From: Spirosomataceae bacterium TFI 002
Lineage (GTDB): Bacteria; Bacteroidota; Bacteroidia; Cytophagales; Spirosomataceae
Direction: 5' to 3'
NCBI GenBank assembly: GCA_900230115.1
Contig: LT907983.1
Location: 868,001 to 932,000 of the forward strand
DNA length: 64,000 nucleotides
The notes under the pieces were generated by a model. The model did no database searches. It had not been told where the DNA came from and was given only the letters and a program-made list of their open reading frames with translations. Both the position numbers and the translations under genes were made by a program. Shown here one piece after another: positions 45,413 to 52,869 of this stretch (positions within the stretch are counted from its first letter, which is position 1; each line of letters starts with the position of its first letter).

Positions 45413-45688
45413 AATTCTAGTGTTGTTTAATTTCCCTGCTAATTCAGGTTTGCATAAAATTGAATCTTAAATTCAGGCATTCCTACACTACTTAGTTTTA
45501 TTGAAAGAATGTTTTATAATACGGTATTTAGTCAATCTCCTTCTTAATTTTTAAAGTATAAACAGGCTGATGCATGGGGTATAATAGTTCCTCAATCCAA
45601 ATCAAAATGAAGGCCTTCCAACCTTTTTAACAATTAAAGAATCTACCTATGTACTCGATTCAACCGACCGATCGATTACCAATTTGTT

Positions 45689-46987
45689 ATGAAAAAAGCT
45701 ATTACAATTATAAAACCTTTCTTTGCAATCGTATTTTTAAGCACGTTGCTTTCTTGTAAAGATAATTGCGAAGTCACACGCACCTATCGCCAAGCAGTCC
45801 CTGTGCAAATGACGCTTGAAAGTATAAGAGCCGGAGTACGTATACTCCCTCCCGCAGATCTAAAAAACCCTGCAAAACTCTATATCAAAGACAATTTCCT
45901 TTTTATTAGTGAGGCAAAAAAAGGCATACATATCATTGATAATTCTAACCCATCGAGTCCTATCAAGCTATCTTTTTTGGAAATTCCTGGAGTTGTGGAT
46001 ATGGCAGTGAAAAACAATACACTTTATGTAGATAGTTACATGGATGTGGTGGCATTGGACATTACCGATCCCACGAAAATTATAGAAGTTGGTCGTCAAA
46101 AAAACATTTTCCAAAATGGTCTCTTTAATGGTATTTCATGGTATTACGATGCGTATAATCGCATGGTCACAGATTACGAGTGGAAGATCGTAACCGAAAC
46201 CGTGAAAACTGACTGTGGAGCGAGCCTTGGCTCTTGGCCAATGTGGATTGGAGGTGAATTTTATGATAGCTTTTCTTTTAGCAATGGGAGTGCCAAAGGG
46301 CCTTCTGTAGCACAAGGTACTTCTGGCAGCGGTACTGGTGGTTCTATGGCACGATTCGCCATTTACGAAGATTACCTTTATACCATTTCGCAAAACAACA
46401 TGACGCTCTTTAATATTCAAAACGAGCAAAAACCAGACTCCACAGCGACTATAAACTTAGGCTGGGGTATAGAGACCATTTTCCCCTACAAGGATAAGCT
46501 TTTTATAGGTTCCAATACTGGAATGCATATCTATGACAACTCCAACCCAAAGAGTCCACAAAGGATTTCTGTTTTTCAGCATGCACGTGCTTGTGACCCT
46601 GTAGTAGTAGAAGGAGACATTGCTTACGTAACCTTGCGTGAAGGCTGGTGCGGAGCTTCGCCAAATAGACTTGACGTCGTAAATGTGGCAGACTTAACTC
46701 GACCAGTACTCATAAAGTCTTATGAAATGGAAAACCCTCACGGACTTGGTGTAGACAATGGGAAACTGTTCATTTGCGAAGGGAAGTTTGGCTTAAAAAG
46801 CTTTGATGCAAATAACACAAATGACATTAAACTACAAGAGCACATCAAGGATGTGAACGCATTTGACGTCATCCCACTAAATGGCAACTTACTACTCATG
46901 GTAGGTAGCGACGGTTTCTATCAATACGATTACACCGATCCCAAAAACCTTAAATTATTAAGTAAAATTGCGGTTGTGCAAAACTAA
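45689..46987 (+). CDS. LVIVD-repeat beta-propeller lipoprotein
   Basis: The 432 aa protein begins with a lipoprotein signal peptide (lipobox TLLSC). It consists of repeated strands of the LVIVD type: LYIKDNFLFISEAKKGIHII followed by DNSNPSSP, LYVDSYMDVVALDITDPTKI, and LFIGSNTGMHIYDNSNPKSP. These form a beta-propeller at the cell surface or periplasmic face. A Gly/Ser-rich insert lies near residues 205-225 (GTSGSGTGGSMARF). The next gene, a small barrel-like protein, starts 4 bp after its stop, so the two are probably co-expressed and may act together in the outer membrane. Binding partner unknown. Confidence 0.85.
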   Translation: MKKAITIIKPFFAIVFLSTLLSCKDNCEVTRTYRQAVPVQMTLESIRAGVRILPPADLKNPAKLYIKDNFLFISEAKKGIHIIDNSNPSSPIKLSFLEIPGVVDMAVKNNTLYVDSYMDVVALDITDPTKIIEVGRQKNIFQNGLFNGISWYYDAYNRMVTDYEWKIVTETVKTDCGASLGSWPMWIGGEFYDSFSFSNGSAKGPSVAQGTSGSGTGGSMARFAIYEDYLYTISQNNMTLFNIQNEQKPDSTATINLGWGIETIFPYKDKLFIGSNTGMHIYDNSNPKSPQRISVFQHARACDPVVVEGDIAYVTLREGWCGASPNRLDVVNVADLTRPVLIKSYEMENPHGLGVDNGKLFICEGKFGLKSFDANNTNDIKLQEHIKDVNAFDVIPLNGNLLLMVGSDGFYQYDYTDPKNLKLLSKIAVVQN

Positions 46988-46991
46988 GATT

Positions 46992-47669
46992 ATGAACATG
47001 AAATTAATAAACATGCCCAACATAAAAACACTCGCAATTCTTGCTCTAAGTATTTCTCTTGCTATTAACGTATATGCACAAGAAGAAGAAAATACACCGG
47101 CTGCTAAAAAGAAATACGATTTTGTAAATATTACGGAAGTAGGGAGTATGTTTGGCCGTGTAAAGGCAAATTATTACTACTACCCTTCATACAGCTCATA
47201 CTACGGACCTACCCAATACGACGATAGTTATCAAGTAAGAAATGTTGCCAATATCACTTTACAAACTTTCAATGGTGTATACCTTGATCCTAAAACAGCC
47301 GTGGGTATTACCACAGGAGTAGATTGGTTCAATACCTCTTTAGTAGTACCAATTCAGCTAGGAGCAAGAAGGCAAATCATTCAAAAAAGAGAAGGGGGAG
47401 CTGCAATTATTGCTGGCTTAGATGCAGGTTACGGTACCACATGGTTTCATGAAGACAACCCTAATATTAAAACTACTGGTGGATTTACCATCTCTCCTAC
47501 TATAGGATATAAAATCCCAAACCGTAGCGGCTCCGCATGGGTTTTAAATTTTGGCTATAAACACCAAGCTCTTACTTTAACCGATGTTCAAAATTACGAC
47601 GAAAACTACTCCAGTATTGAATCCCGCAACCATAACAGATTGGTAGTAAGACTTGGCCTAGAGTTTTAA
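46992..47669 (+). CDS. Small outer-membrane beta-barrel-like protein
   Basis: Starting at ATG 46992 (alternatives at 46998 and 47013), the 225 aa product has a signal peptide ending NVYAQ. An acidic stretch follows, then amphipathic strands typical of an eight-stranded barrel (AVGITTGVDWFNTSLVVPIQ, AAIIAGLDAGYGTTWF, AWVLNFGYKHQALTL). It ends in NRLVVRLGLEF, with a terminal Phe as in many outer-membrane barrels. It follows the LVIVD lipoprotein by 4 bp. A Tyr-rich loop (YYYYPSYSSYYGP) near residue 65 is unusual and may be surface exposed. Confidence 0.8.
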   Translation: MNMKLINMPNIKTLAILALSISLAINVYAQEEENTPAAKKKYDFVNITEVGSMFGRVKANYYYYPSYSSYYGPTQYDDSYQVRNVANITLQTFNGVYLDPKTAVGITTGVDWFNTSLVVPIQLGARRQIIQKREGGAAIIAGLDAGYGTTWFHEDNPNIKTTGGFTISPTIGYKIPNRSGSAWVLNFGYKHQALTLTDVQNYDENYSSIESRNHNRLVVRLGLEF

Positions 47670-47705
47670 GAATCAATTTCAAAATAATACTATAAATTAT
47701 TACGT

Positions 47706-47808
47706 CTGTCAGTTCGAGTAAGTTAGCGGGCATTCCTGACTTCGGCAATCAGTTCAAACGAACTTTAATAATGCTAGTTCCAAAGAATTCGACCACTGTC
47801 AGTTCGAG
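47706..47808. repeat. Intergenic CTGTCAGTTCGAG repeat pair
   Basis: The 13-mer CTGTCAGTTCGAG occurs at 47706-47718 and 47796-47808. Related inverted forms occur at 48358-48402 and 51371-51460. Such TGTCAG/TCGAG-containing intergenic repeats are scattered in many Bacteroidota genomes. They lie only between genes here and probably include transcript ends. Confidence 0.6.
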
Positions 47809-47863
47809 CGACAGACGAGAACCTCCATTAACAACGTCCCATAAATTCAAAAAGTAGTACTCC

Positions 47864-48295
47864 TTAAAATGTTGGTATTTTGAATGACCAAGTCGGCTTA
47901 TCTTTGTAATTATCAGTCCAAGACAAGCTATCGGGGTATTCAAATCCTAAGTTTTGAAAATCGTCATCAAAAATAAGCATTCGATTATTCTCTGGATTCC
48001 CTTTTTCTAAAACTGCAGTAAACCATAATTGGTAAAAATTACTACTAACATCTAATTGACGAGAAAGATTCGAGGAACTTAATTCGTAAAACTCGCCATC
48101 ATGGACAAAACCGCAGTTAAAATACCGCCCATTTTTAGTAGATGTTAAGTTGTATATTTTAGCTTTTACAAAAACTGGATTTTCAGCAATTCTTTTATCC
48201 CTGTTAGCAACACATTGTGCACCCAGATACCAAAGAAATAAAAAAACTGGTATTACTATCAAATTAGGATACCTATCCACAAAACTTTCTTTCAT
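47864..48295 (-). CDS. Small single-pass membrane protein of unknown function
   Basis: The 143 aa product starts at ATG 48295; the longer frame would need a TTG. It has one N-terminal hydrophobic segment (LIVIPVFLFLWYLGAQCV, about 10-27) and a soluble domain of about 110 aa with beta-like sequence (VFVKAKIYNLTSTKNGRYFN, FQNLGFEYPD). No family is recognised. It stands alone between the barrel protein and the riboswitch operon. Short proteins of this shape are common as uncharacterised immunity or accessory proteins, but nothing here supports that. Confidence 0.6.
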   Translation of the reverse strand: MKESFVDRYPNLIVIPVFLFLWYLGAQCVANRDKRIAENPVFVKAKIYNLTSTKNGRYFNCGFVHDGEFYELSSSNLSRQLDVSSNFYQLWFTAVLEKGNPENNRMLIFDDDFQNLGFEYPDSLSWTDNYKDKPTWSFKIPTF

Positions 48296-48512
48296 ATATG
48301 TCAAATAAAAATATATCCAAAAGATGGGCTAATGTAAACTAATATTCTCAATTAATTGACTGTCCTCGTCGGGAACACTCACCGATTCACTCGGACTGAC
48401 ATTAGCTAAGATTTTATATCAATAGTTAGATTATCACTGCCAAGGAAGTAAAAACCACAATAAATAAATCAAAGGGATTTTACGTTTTCCCTAGTCCATT
48501 GCCATTTTATGC

Positions 48513-48520
48513 TATATTTG
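48513..48520 (+). promoter_or_regulatory. Probable -7 promoter box of the TPP-riboswitch operon
   Basis: TATATTTG matches the Bacteroidota -7 consensus TAnnTTTG and lies just before the riboswitch aptamer, as expected for a transcript starting near 48527. No equally clear -33 TTG is seen at the usual spacing. Confidence 0.55.
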
Positions 48521-48526
48521 CGTAGC

Positions 48527-48612
48527 AATAACGCACGGGGTGCCTGGCAAATGCCAAGCTGAGATAATACCCGAAACCTGATATGGATAATGCCAACGGA
48601 GGGATGCAAGCT
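48527..48612 (+). ncRNA. TPP riboswitch (THI element)
   Basis: Conserved aptamer blocks occur in order: ACGGGGTGCC (48535 on), AAGCTGAGAT (48557 on), ACCCGAAACCTGATATGGAT and AATGCCAACGGAGGGA. These match the THI-box core (GGGGUGC, CUGAGA, ACC.G..ACCUGAU, UGCCA.CG.AGGGA). The last block is followed by an intrinsic terminator before the methyltransferase start. The expected logic is termination when thiamin pyrophosphate is bound, so the operon would be on when TPP is low. Confidence 0.95.
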
Positions 48613-48631
48613 TAAGATATTACATTTTATG

Positions 48632-48675
48632 CTCCACTGTTTTGGTATACCCCATTCAGTGGAGTTTTTGTTTTT
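48632..48675 (+). terminator. Riboswitch expression-platform terminator
   Basis: A perfect 8 bp stem CTCCACTG (48632-48639) / CAGTGGAG (48657-48664) is followed by TTTTTGTTTTT. It lies between the TPP aptamer and the ATG at 48690, so it is a regulated leader terminator rather than an operon end. Confidence 0.88.
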
Positions 48676-48689
48676 AAATAAATCATAAA

Positions 48690-49406
48690 ATGGAAATAGA
48701 AAAAAGACAAGGGGTACTTATTCCGCAGCAAGACCAAAACTGGCAAAACCGACCTGAGTGGTTTTTTAACAGAGAACACACCGACACCTACGAGCAGTGG
48801 TACGAAGGCCGTTACAAGCGTGCCGAAGTATGGCAAAAAAAGGTCATGGAGCAGCTGGTTTCTAAAGACAAACGTGTGAAAACCCTGCTAGAGTTTGGCT
48901 GTGGTACCGCACGTTTCACCAGATGGTGGAAAAACATTGGCATTGAAGCCACCGGTGGAGACATTTCTCCTTTGATGCTATCGCAAGCGGTGCATTTGTT
49001 TGACGGAGACTTAGTCATGGCAGATTCGCATCACATGCCTTTCAAAGACAACACCTTTGACTCTTTGGCTTTCATCACCACTTTTGAGTACTACAAAGAC
49101 CCTGTAAAGGTGATCAGAGAAGCCGCTCGTGTGGCTAAATGCGGCATAGCCATGGGCATGATGAACAGAAACTCCACCAAAGTGGTGCGTAGAAGAGTGC
49201 AAGAGGTTTTCGGACTGAATCCTTTTTACTTGACCGCCACTTTTTACTCGCCTGCCATGCTTACCAAAATTATAGAGGAGGCACTTGAAGGCAGAGATTA
49301 TTCTATAGAATGGACCTGCACAGGCTTGCCAAACTGGTTTCCTGTTCAGCAATGGAATTTACCATTAGGCGACTTCTTCGGCTTATACGTTAAATTAAAC
49401 GACTGA
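48690..49406 (+). CDS. SAM-dependent class I methyltransferase under TPP riboswitch
   Basis: The 238 aa cytoplasmic enzyme has a Rossmann methyltransferase core: motif I LLEFGCGTARFTRWW (about 66-80), GGDISPLMLSQA (acidic loop), VMADSHHMPFKDNTFDS (motif III/IV region) and FEYYKDPVKVIREAARVAKC. The N-terminal 60 residues are Trp/Tyr/Arg-rich and may bind the substrate. It is the first gene behind a TPP riboswitch, so its reaction should concern thiamin or a related compound, yet methyltransferases are not part of known thiamin synthesis. A Trm112-like protein, the kind that activates methyltransferases, is encoded in the same operon. The substrate is unknown. Confidence 0.88.
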   Translation: MEIEKRQGVLIPQQDQNWQNRPEWFFNREHTDTYEQWYEGRYKRAEVWQKKVMEQLVSKDKRVKTLLEFGCGTARFTRWWKNIGIEATGGDISPLMLSQAVHLFDGDLVMADSHHMPFKDNTFDSLAFITTFEYYKDPVKVIREAARVAKCGIAMGMMNRNSTKVVRRRVQEVFGLNPFYLTATFYSPAMLTKIIEEALEGRDYSIEWTCTGLPNWFPVQQWNLPLGDFFGLYVKLND

Positions 49407-49410
49407 CACC

Positions 49411-50466
49411 ATGAGCGAGAAATTAGGCAAAATTGATAGTCATATTTTCGAACAGTTTATCAGTCAAAAATGTGGGCATAACAGAACAGAAGTAGCCGTT
49501 GGGCCTCAGTTTGGCGTAGATGTATCTTTGGTAGATTTGCCTGGAGGAATGGCAATGGCCATGACCAGCGACCCACTTTCGCTTATTCCAAGTTTGGGTT
49601 TAGAAGAGTCCGCATGGCTATCTGTTCAGCTGATGGCAAATGATATGGCCACCACGGGCTTTGCTCCTATGTATGGTCAGTTTGTTTTAAATCTTCCTTC
49701 CACCTTTTCTAAGGCCGATTTTCAAGTTTACTGGGACTATGTGCATGGATTTTGTTCCAAAATTGGCATTGCCATAACAGGTGGTCACACAGGATTTATT
49801 GAAGGACAAAACTCTACCATAGCTGGTGGCGGCACGTTTATAAGCGTAGCTCCAAAAGACCAAATGCTGGTTTCAAAATATGCAAAACCAGGAGACACTA
49901 TTTTAGTGACTAAAACTTGTGCCATTTCGTCGGCAGCTATACTAGCCATGTGTTTTCCTGAAACGGTCAAAAACAAGCTAGGAAACGAACTACAGCAGGA
50001 AGCTAGTGCTACTTTTTATCATACCTCGTCGCTAGAAGATGCTCTTACTGCCGTTGGCAAAAATCATGAGCATAAAGACATTACCGCCATGCATGATGTA
50101 ACCGAAGGTGGTGTAATGGGGGCAATTTATGAGTTGGCAATGGCTTCAAATAATGGTGCCAAAATCTATAATGAAAAGTTGCCCATTGGTACTATTCAAA
50201 AGGAAGTGTGTCAATTATTTGACCTAGACCCAAGAAACTGCATAGGTGCTGGTGCTATGATAATTACCTGCAAAAAAGAAGCGGTGGAGAATGTTATCAA
50301 TCGTTTGGCTGTAGCCGATATCAAGTGCACCGAAGTAGGTGAAATTGTTGAAAAAGAGCAGGGCATCAAAATGATTAAAAACGAGCAAGCCAGTGATGTG
50401 ATTTATCAGGAAGATGACCCATACTGGGCGGCATTTTTCAAAGCCATAAATTCTGGATGGAAATGA
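49411..50466 (+). CDS. AIR-synthase-related (HypE/ThiL/SelD-like) ATP-binding protein
   Basis: The 351 aa protein has the two-domain AIR-synthase fold. The N-terminal part has AMTSDPLSLIPS (Asp54) and LMANDMATTGFAP (Asn77-Asp78); a middle glycine-rich GGHTGFIEGQ follows. The C-terminal part has ITAMHDVTEGGVMGAIYELA, very like the HypE MHDPTEGG motif. Family members use ATP to phosphorylate or dehydrate (PurM, HypE, ThiL, SelD). ThiL, the thiamin-phosphate kinase, would fit the TPP riboswitch. However, the canonical N-terminal GDDAAV-type motif is replaced by GVDVSLVDLP, so I keep the call at family level. It starts 4 bp after the methyltransferase and overlaps the next gene by 4 bp. Confidence 0.85.
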   Translation: MSEKLGKIDSHIFEQFISQKCGHNRTEVAVGPQFGVDVSLVDLPGGMAMAMTSDPLSLIPSLGLEESAWLSVQLMANDMATTGFAPMYGQFVLNLPSTFSKADFQVYWDYVHGFCSKIGIAITGGHTGFIEGQNSTIAGGGTFISVAPKDQMLVSKYAKPGDTILVTKTCAISSAAILAMCFPETVKNKLGNELQQEASATFYHTSSLEDALTAVGKNHEHKDITAMHDVTEGGVMGAIYELAMASNNGAKIYNEKLPIGTIQKEVCQLFDLDPRNCIGAGAMIITCKKEAVENVINRLAVADIKCTEVGEIVEKEQGIKMIKNEQASDVIYQEDDPYWAAFFKAINSGWK

Positions 50467-51086
50467 GCATAAAATCTGGCATTTACTTGGTGATAGACCC
50501 TTCTATGGAAGAAGTCCTTTTGCTTAGCAAACTAAACGCTGCTTTAAAAGAAAAGCTAGCAGCCGTGCAGGTTTGGGACAATTTCAAAGAAGGACAAAAC
50601 AGCACAAACCTCATAGACAAAGTATGTAAGCTATGTCATGCTAAGCATGTTCCTGTCTTTATTAATAATAGATGGAAATTGCTTCAAAGCACTGCTGCAG
50701 ATGGAGTTCATTTTGATGAAATTCCAGAAAACTATAGCGAGCTAAAAGTCAAAATAGGCAAGCCCTTTTTAAGCGGATTGACTTGTAATAATGATTTTGA
50801 ATGGATTCGGTGGGCAAATGAAAACAAACAAGATTATATATCCTTTTGCTCCATATTTCCTTCTACCACGGCAAATAGCTGTGATTTGGTGGAATTTGAA
50901 ACCATTCGAGAAGCGTCAAAAATATTCTCAGCAGCCATTTTTTTAGCGGGCGGAATAAAGCCTGAAAACATGGATAAACTAAGCGATTTAAAATTCAATG
51001 GCGTAGCGGTGGTATCGGGTGTAATGAGTTCCGATACACCAGACCTAGCCATAAAACAATATCAAGAAAAATTAAACAGTAAGTAA
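50463..51086 (+). CDS. Divergent ThiE-like TIM-barrel protein
   Basis: The 207 aa protein follows the thiamin-phosphate synthase (ThiE/TenI) pattern: VPVFINNRWKLL (about 63-74), ADGVHFDE (79-86), YISFCSIFPSTTA, FLAGGIKPENM and GVAVVSGVM. Several catalytic positions of ThiE are changed. The pyrophosphate-binding Q-x-R motif reads QVWD (Trp38 in place of Arg). The metal-binding IND reads INN. The lysine after the FPT motif is missing. It may be a TenI-like non-synthase or act on another substrate. The ATG at 50463 forms a 4 bp overlap with the upstream stop. The riboswitch upstream supports a thiamin-related role. Confidence 0.82.
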   Translation: MSIKSGIYLVIDPSMEEVLLLSKLNAALKEKLAAVQVWDNFKEGQNSTNLIDKVCKLCHAKHVPVFINNRWKLLQSTAADGVHFDEIPENYSELKVKIGKPFLSGLTCNNDFEWIRWANENKQDYISFCSIFPSTTANSCDLVEFETIREASKIFSAAIFLAGGIKPENMDKLSDLKFNGVAVVSGVMSSDTPDLAIKQYQEKLNSK

Positions 51087-51087
51087 A

Positions 51088-51366
51088 ATGAGACCTGAAA
51101 CTATAAAGAAATTATGCTGTCCTTTTGATAAGGCAGACCTTACCCTAACAGAAATCACAAAAGACCAAGACGAAAACGTTTTGGAAGGATTTTTTGTGTG
51201 CAAAAGCTGTAATCGCCTTTATCCTATCATCAAAGGCATCCCCATCATGAGCCCAGATGAATACAGAGAGTTCAAACTAGAACAACCAGTACTAGAAAGA
51301 TGGGCAAAAGAGCTAAAAGGAAAATCAATTGAGAATTTTAGATTGATTAGTGCTGAGGCTAGATAA
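51088..51366 (+). CDS. Trm112-like small zinc-binding protein
   Basis: The 92 aa protein has the Trm112 layout: KKLCCPFDKADLTL (Cys10-Cys11), a short strand region, then FVCKSCNRLYPIIKGIPIMS (Cys38, Cys41). The cysteines would bind one zinc ion. The YPI..GIP.M end is the family signature. Trm112-type proteins bind and activate methyltransferases, which makes the operon's first gene the obvious partner. It starts 1 bp after the ThiE-like gene and is the last gene of the riboswitch operon. Confidence 0.85.
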   Translation: MRPETIKKLCCPFDKADLTLTEITKDQDENVLEGFFVCKSCNRLYPIIKGIPIMSPDEYREFKLEQPVLERWAKELKGKSIENFRLISAEAR

Positions 51367-51370
51367 AGGG

Positions 51371-51460
51371 ACTGTTCTCGTCTCCGCCCGAACTGACAGA
51401 GTACTTAATATTGCAATATCAAAAAAGCTACTTTGAATGTCAGGTCGAGCGGAGCGGACA
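51371..51460. repeat. Inverted TGTCAG/TCGAG intergenic repeat
   Basis: CGAACTGACAG (51389-51399) and TGTCAGGTCGAGCGGAGCGG (from 51439) are opposed copies of the same element, with GTTCTCGTCTCCGC on the outer left. The pair lies between convergent genes and could fold into a long hairpin ending transcription from both sides. Confidence 0.6.
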
Positions 51461-51573
51461 TTTCAGCATAATCGGCTAGCATTACATGGTAAATGCATCG
51501 ATTATCAGTCCGTGTTCGTTCATTGCTGCAAAAGGTACATCATCAACTCTATTTTCAGAATGATTCCTTTCAT

Positions 51574-52779
51574 TTAGTCCTTTTGGGGTCTTGAAAGCTT
51601 AAAATATTCGTTTGCCGATAGATCGAGTTGCCTAGTTATTTTTTCAAAATTTTCTCCATTGGGTTTAAGGTTTATGTATTTGTCAATGATAACACTCCTT
51701 CTATAAACCAGAAAAGTATTTTCAACACTAGGGTTAATTTTATTCAAATAGACTTCAGATGGTTTATTGGTAAATGAGGGCACAAAAGTCAATGCAACTT
51801 TCTGCAAGCCCAGTTCTGTTCCAAGTTTATCTAGCTCTCTCATTCTTTTCTCTTTATCATACTCAGACTCATTGCCATATACCAAATAAACTTTCAAATA
51901 CTTCTCTCTTTTTGTGCTTTCAGTTTCCAAAAAAATAAGCCAATCTTTTACTTCTTCCCAATTGGGTTTATTGCCAACGAAATATAGTATTCCATTATAC
52001 CAACCATACTTGCAAATCGGACAAGTTATGGTGCCTTTATCTGCTCCATAAGCGTGGAATGGTGTAAAAGAAATGACATCTTCGCCAATGTTCTTTCCAG
52101 AGCTTACAGTACTCATGCTTTGAATGGGATAATTAGGAATATTTAGCCCTAAAATGATATTACGTTCACCAATCCACAAGCCTTGTTTTTCGACAAACCT
52201 AATCACACCGCTACCTCCCCTATTTTCCATTTTTGTCCTTCGTTGGGTTGTTAAAAGCTGGTCATCATCAAAAACAAAATCATCGAGGTAATATGGAACT
52301 TCTAGGTTCTTCTCTTTTACCGAAATGTGCACGTGAGCAGGTTCATCTCTACTTGGGTAGGTTCCAGGTTTTGTGGTGTAAATGGAATATTTTCCTTGCT
52401 CATCAGTTTTTACCCAGCCTCTAATATAGCCGTGTGTTTGCCCAAGCTTATTTTTGGGCATGTTTCTTTCTTCGTTTTCATTTGTTGCATAGGTTCCTCG
52501 GAGATTTGTCTGGTAATAATAAAGTATCACATTGGGTGCAGGTGTTTTTCCGTCTATCTGAAAAACAGTCCCCGTCAGCAAGATTTTTTGCCCTTGGTTT
52601 TTATAAGCTGGACTTGTATCTGTGGATGATAATTCCTTGGGCATTTTATAATAAAATGGAGGCGATTTATCAAAATCTTCACTTAAGATATTTGTCTGGG
52701 TTTGGGCACTTTGTCCCTTACAATTGGACAGATTAAAGCAGACGAAAAGTAAAAATACGGATTTGGGAATTGGATACAT
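51574..52779 (-). CDS. Lipoprotein fusing intradiol-dioxygenase-like and thioredoxin-like domains
   Basis: The 401 aa protein starts at ATG 52779 (the longer frame needs a TTG). A lipoprotein-like signal ends near Cys20 (LSNC, a weak lipobox). Residues about 65-210 form an intradiol ring-cleavage dioxygenase-like domain. All four iron ligands appear present: Tyr97 (RGTYATNE), Tyr141 (KPGTYPSR) and His149/His151 (EPAHVHISV). The C-terminal about 170 residues begin with ITCPICKYGWYNG, a CxxC followed by a thioredoxin-like pattern. This combination of aromatic-ring dioxygenase fold and redox fold at the envelope is uncommon. Substrate unknown. It is transcribed on its own, 70 bp from the LytTR gene. 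Confidence 0.78.
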   Translation of the reverse strand: MYPIPKSVFLLFVCFNLSNCKGQSAQTQTNILSEDFDKSPPFYYKMPKELSSTDTSPAYKNQGQKILLTGTVFQIDGKTPAPNVILYYYQTNLRGTYATNENEERNMPKNKLGQTHGYIRGWVKTDEQGKYSIYTTKPGTYPSRDEPAHVHISVKEKNLEVPYYLDDFVFDDDQLLTTQRRTKMENRGGSGVIRFVEKQGLWIGERNIILGLNIPNYPIQSMSTVSSGKNIGEDVISFTPFHAYGADKGTITCPICKYGWYNGILYFVGNKPNWEEVKDWLIFLETESTKREKYLKVYLVYGNESEYDKEKRMRELDKLGTELGLQKVALTFVPSFTNKPSEVYLNKINPSVENTFLVYRRSVIIDKYINLKPNGENFEKITRQLDLSANEYFKLSRPQKD

Positions 52780-52869
52780 TTTTCGAATATTTTCAATCAA
52801 TGTAGTGATTCAATAGCCTTTAGAAAGCCTTAAATGAGGTTTTCTAGCTAAGTGGAGTTTATAAATGAT

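Noticed and set aside
49411-50466. Hydrogenase maturation protein HypE
   Set aside because: The MHDVTEGG motif is HypE-like, but the HypE C-terminal cysteine tail and other hyp genes are missing, and the gene is under a TPP riboswitch.
50463-51086. Canonical thiE assignment
   Set aside because: Key ThiE residues (Arg of Q-x-R, Asp of IND, loop Lys) are replaced, so only family-level similarity is claimed.
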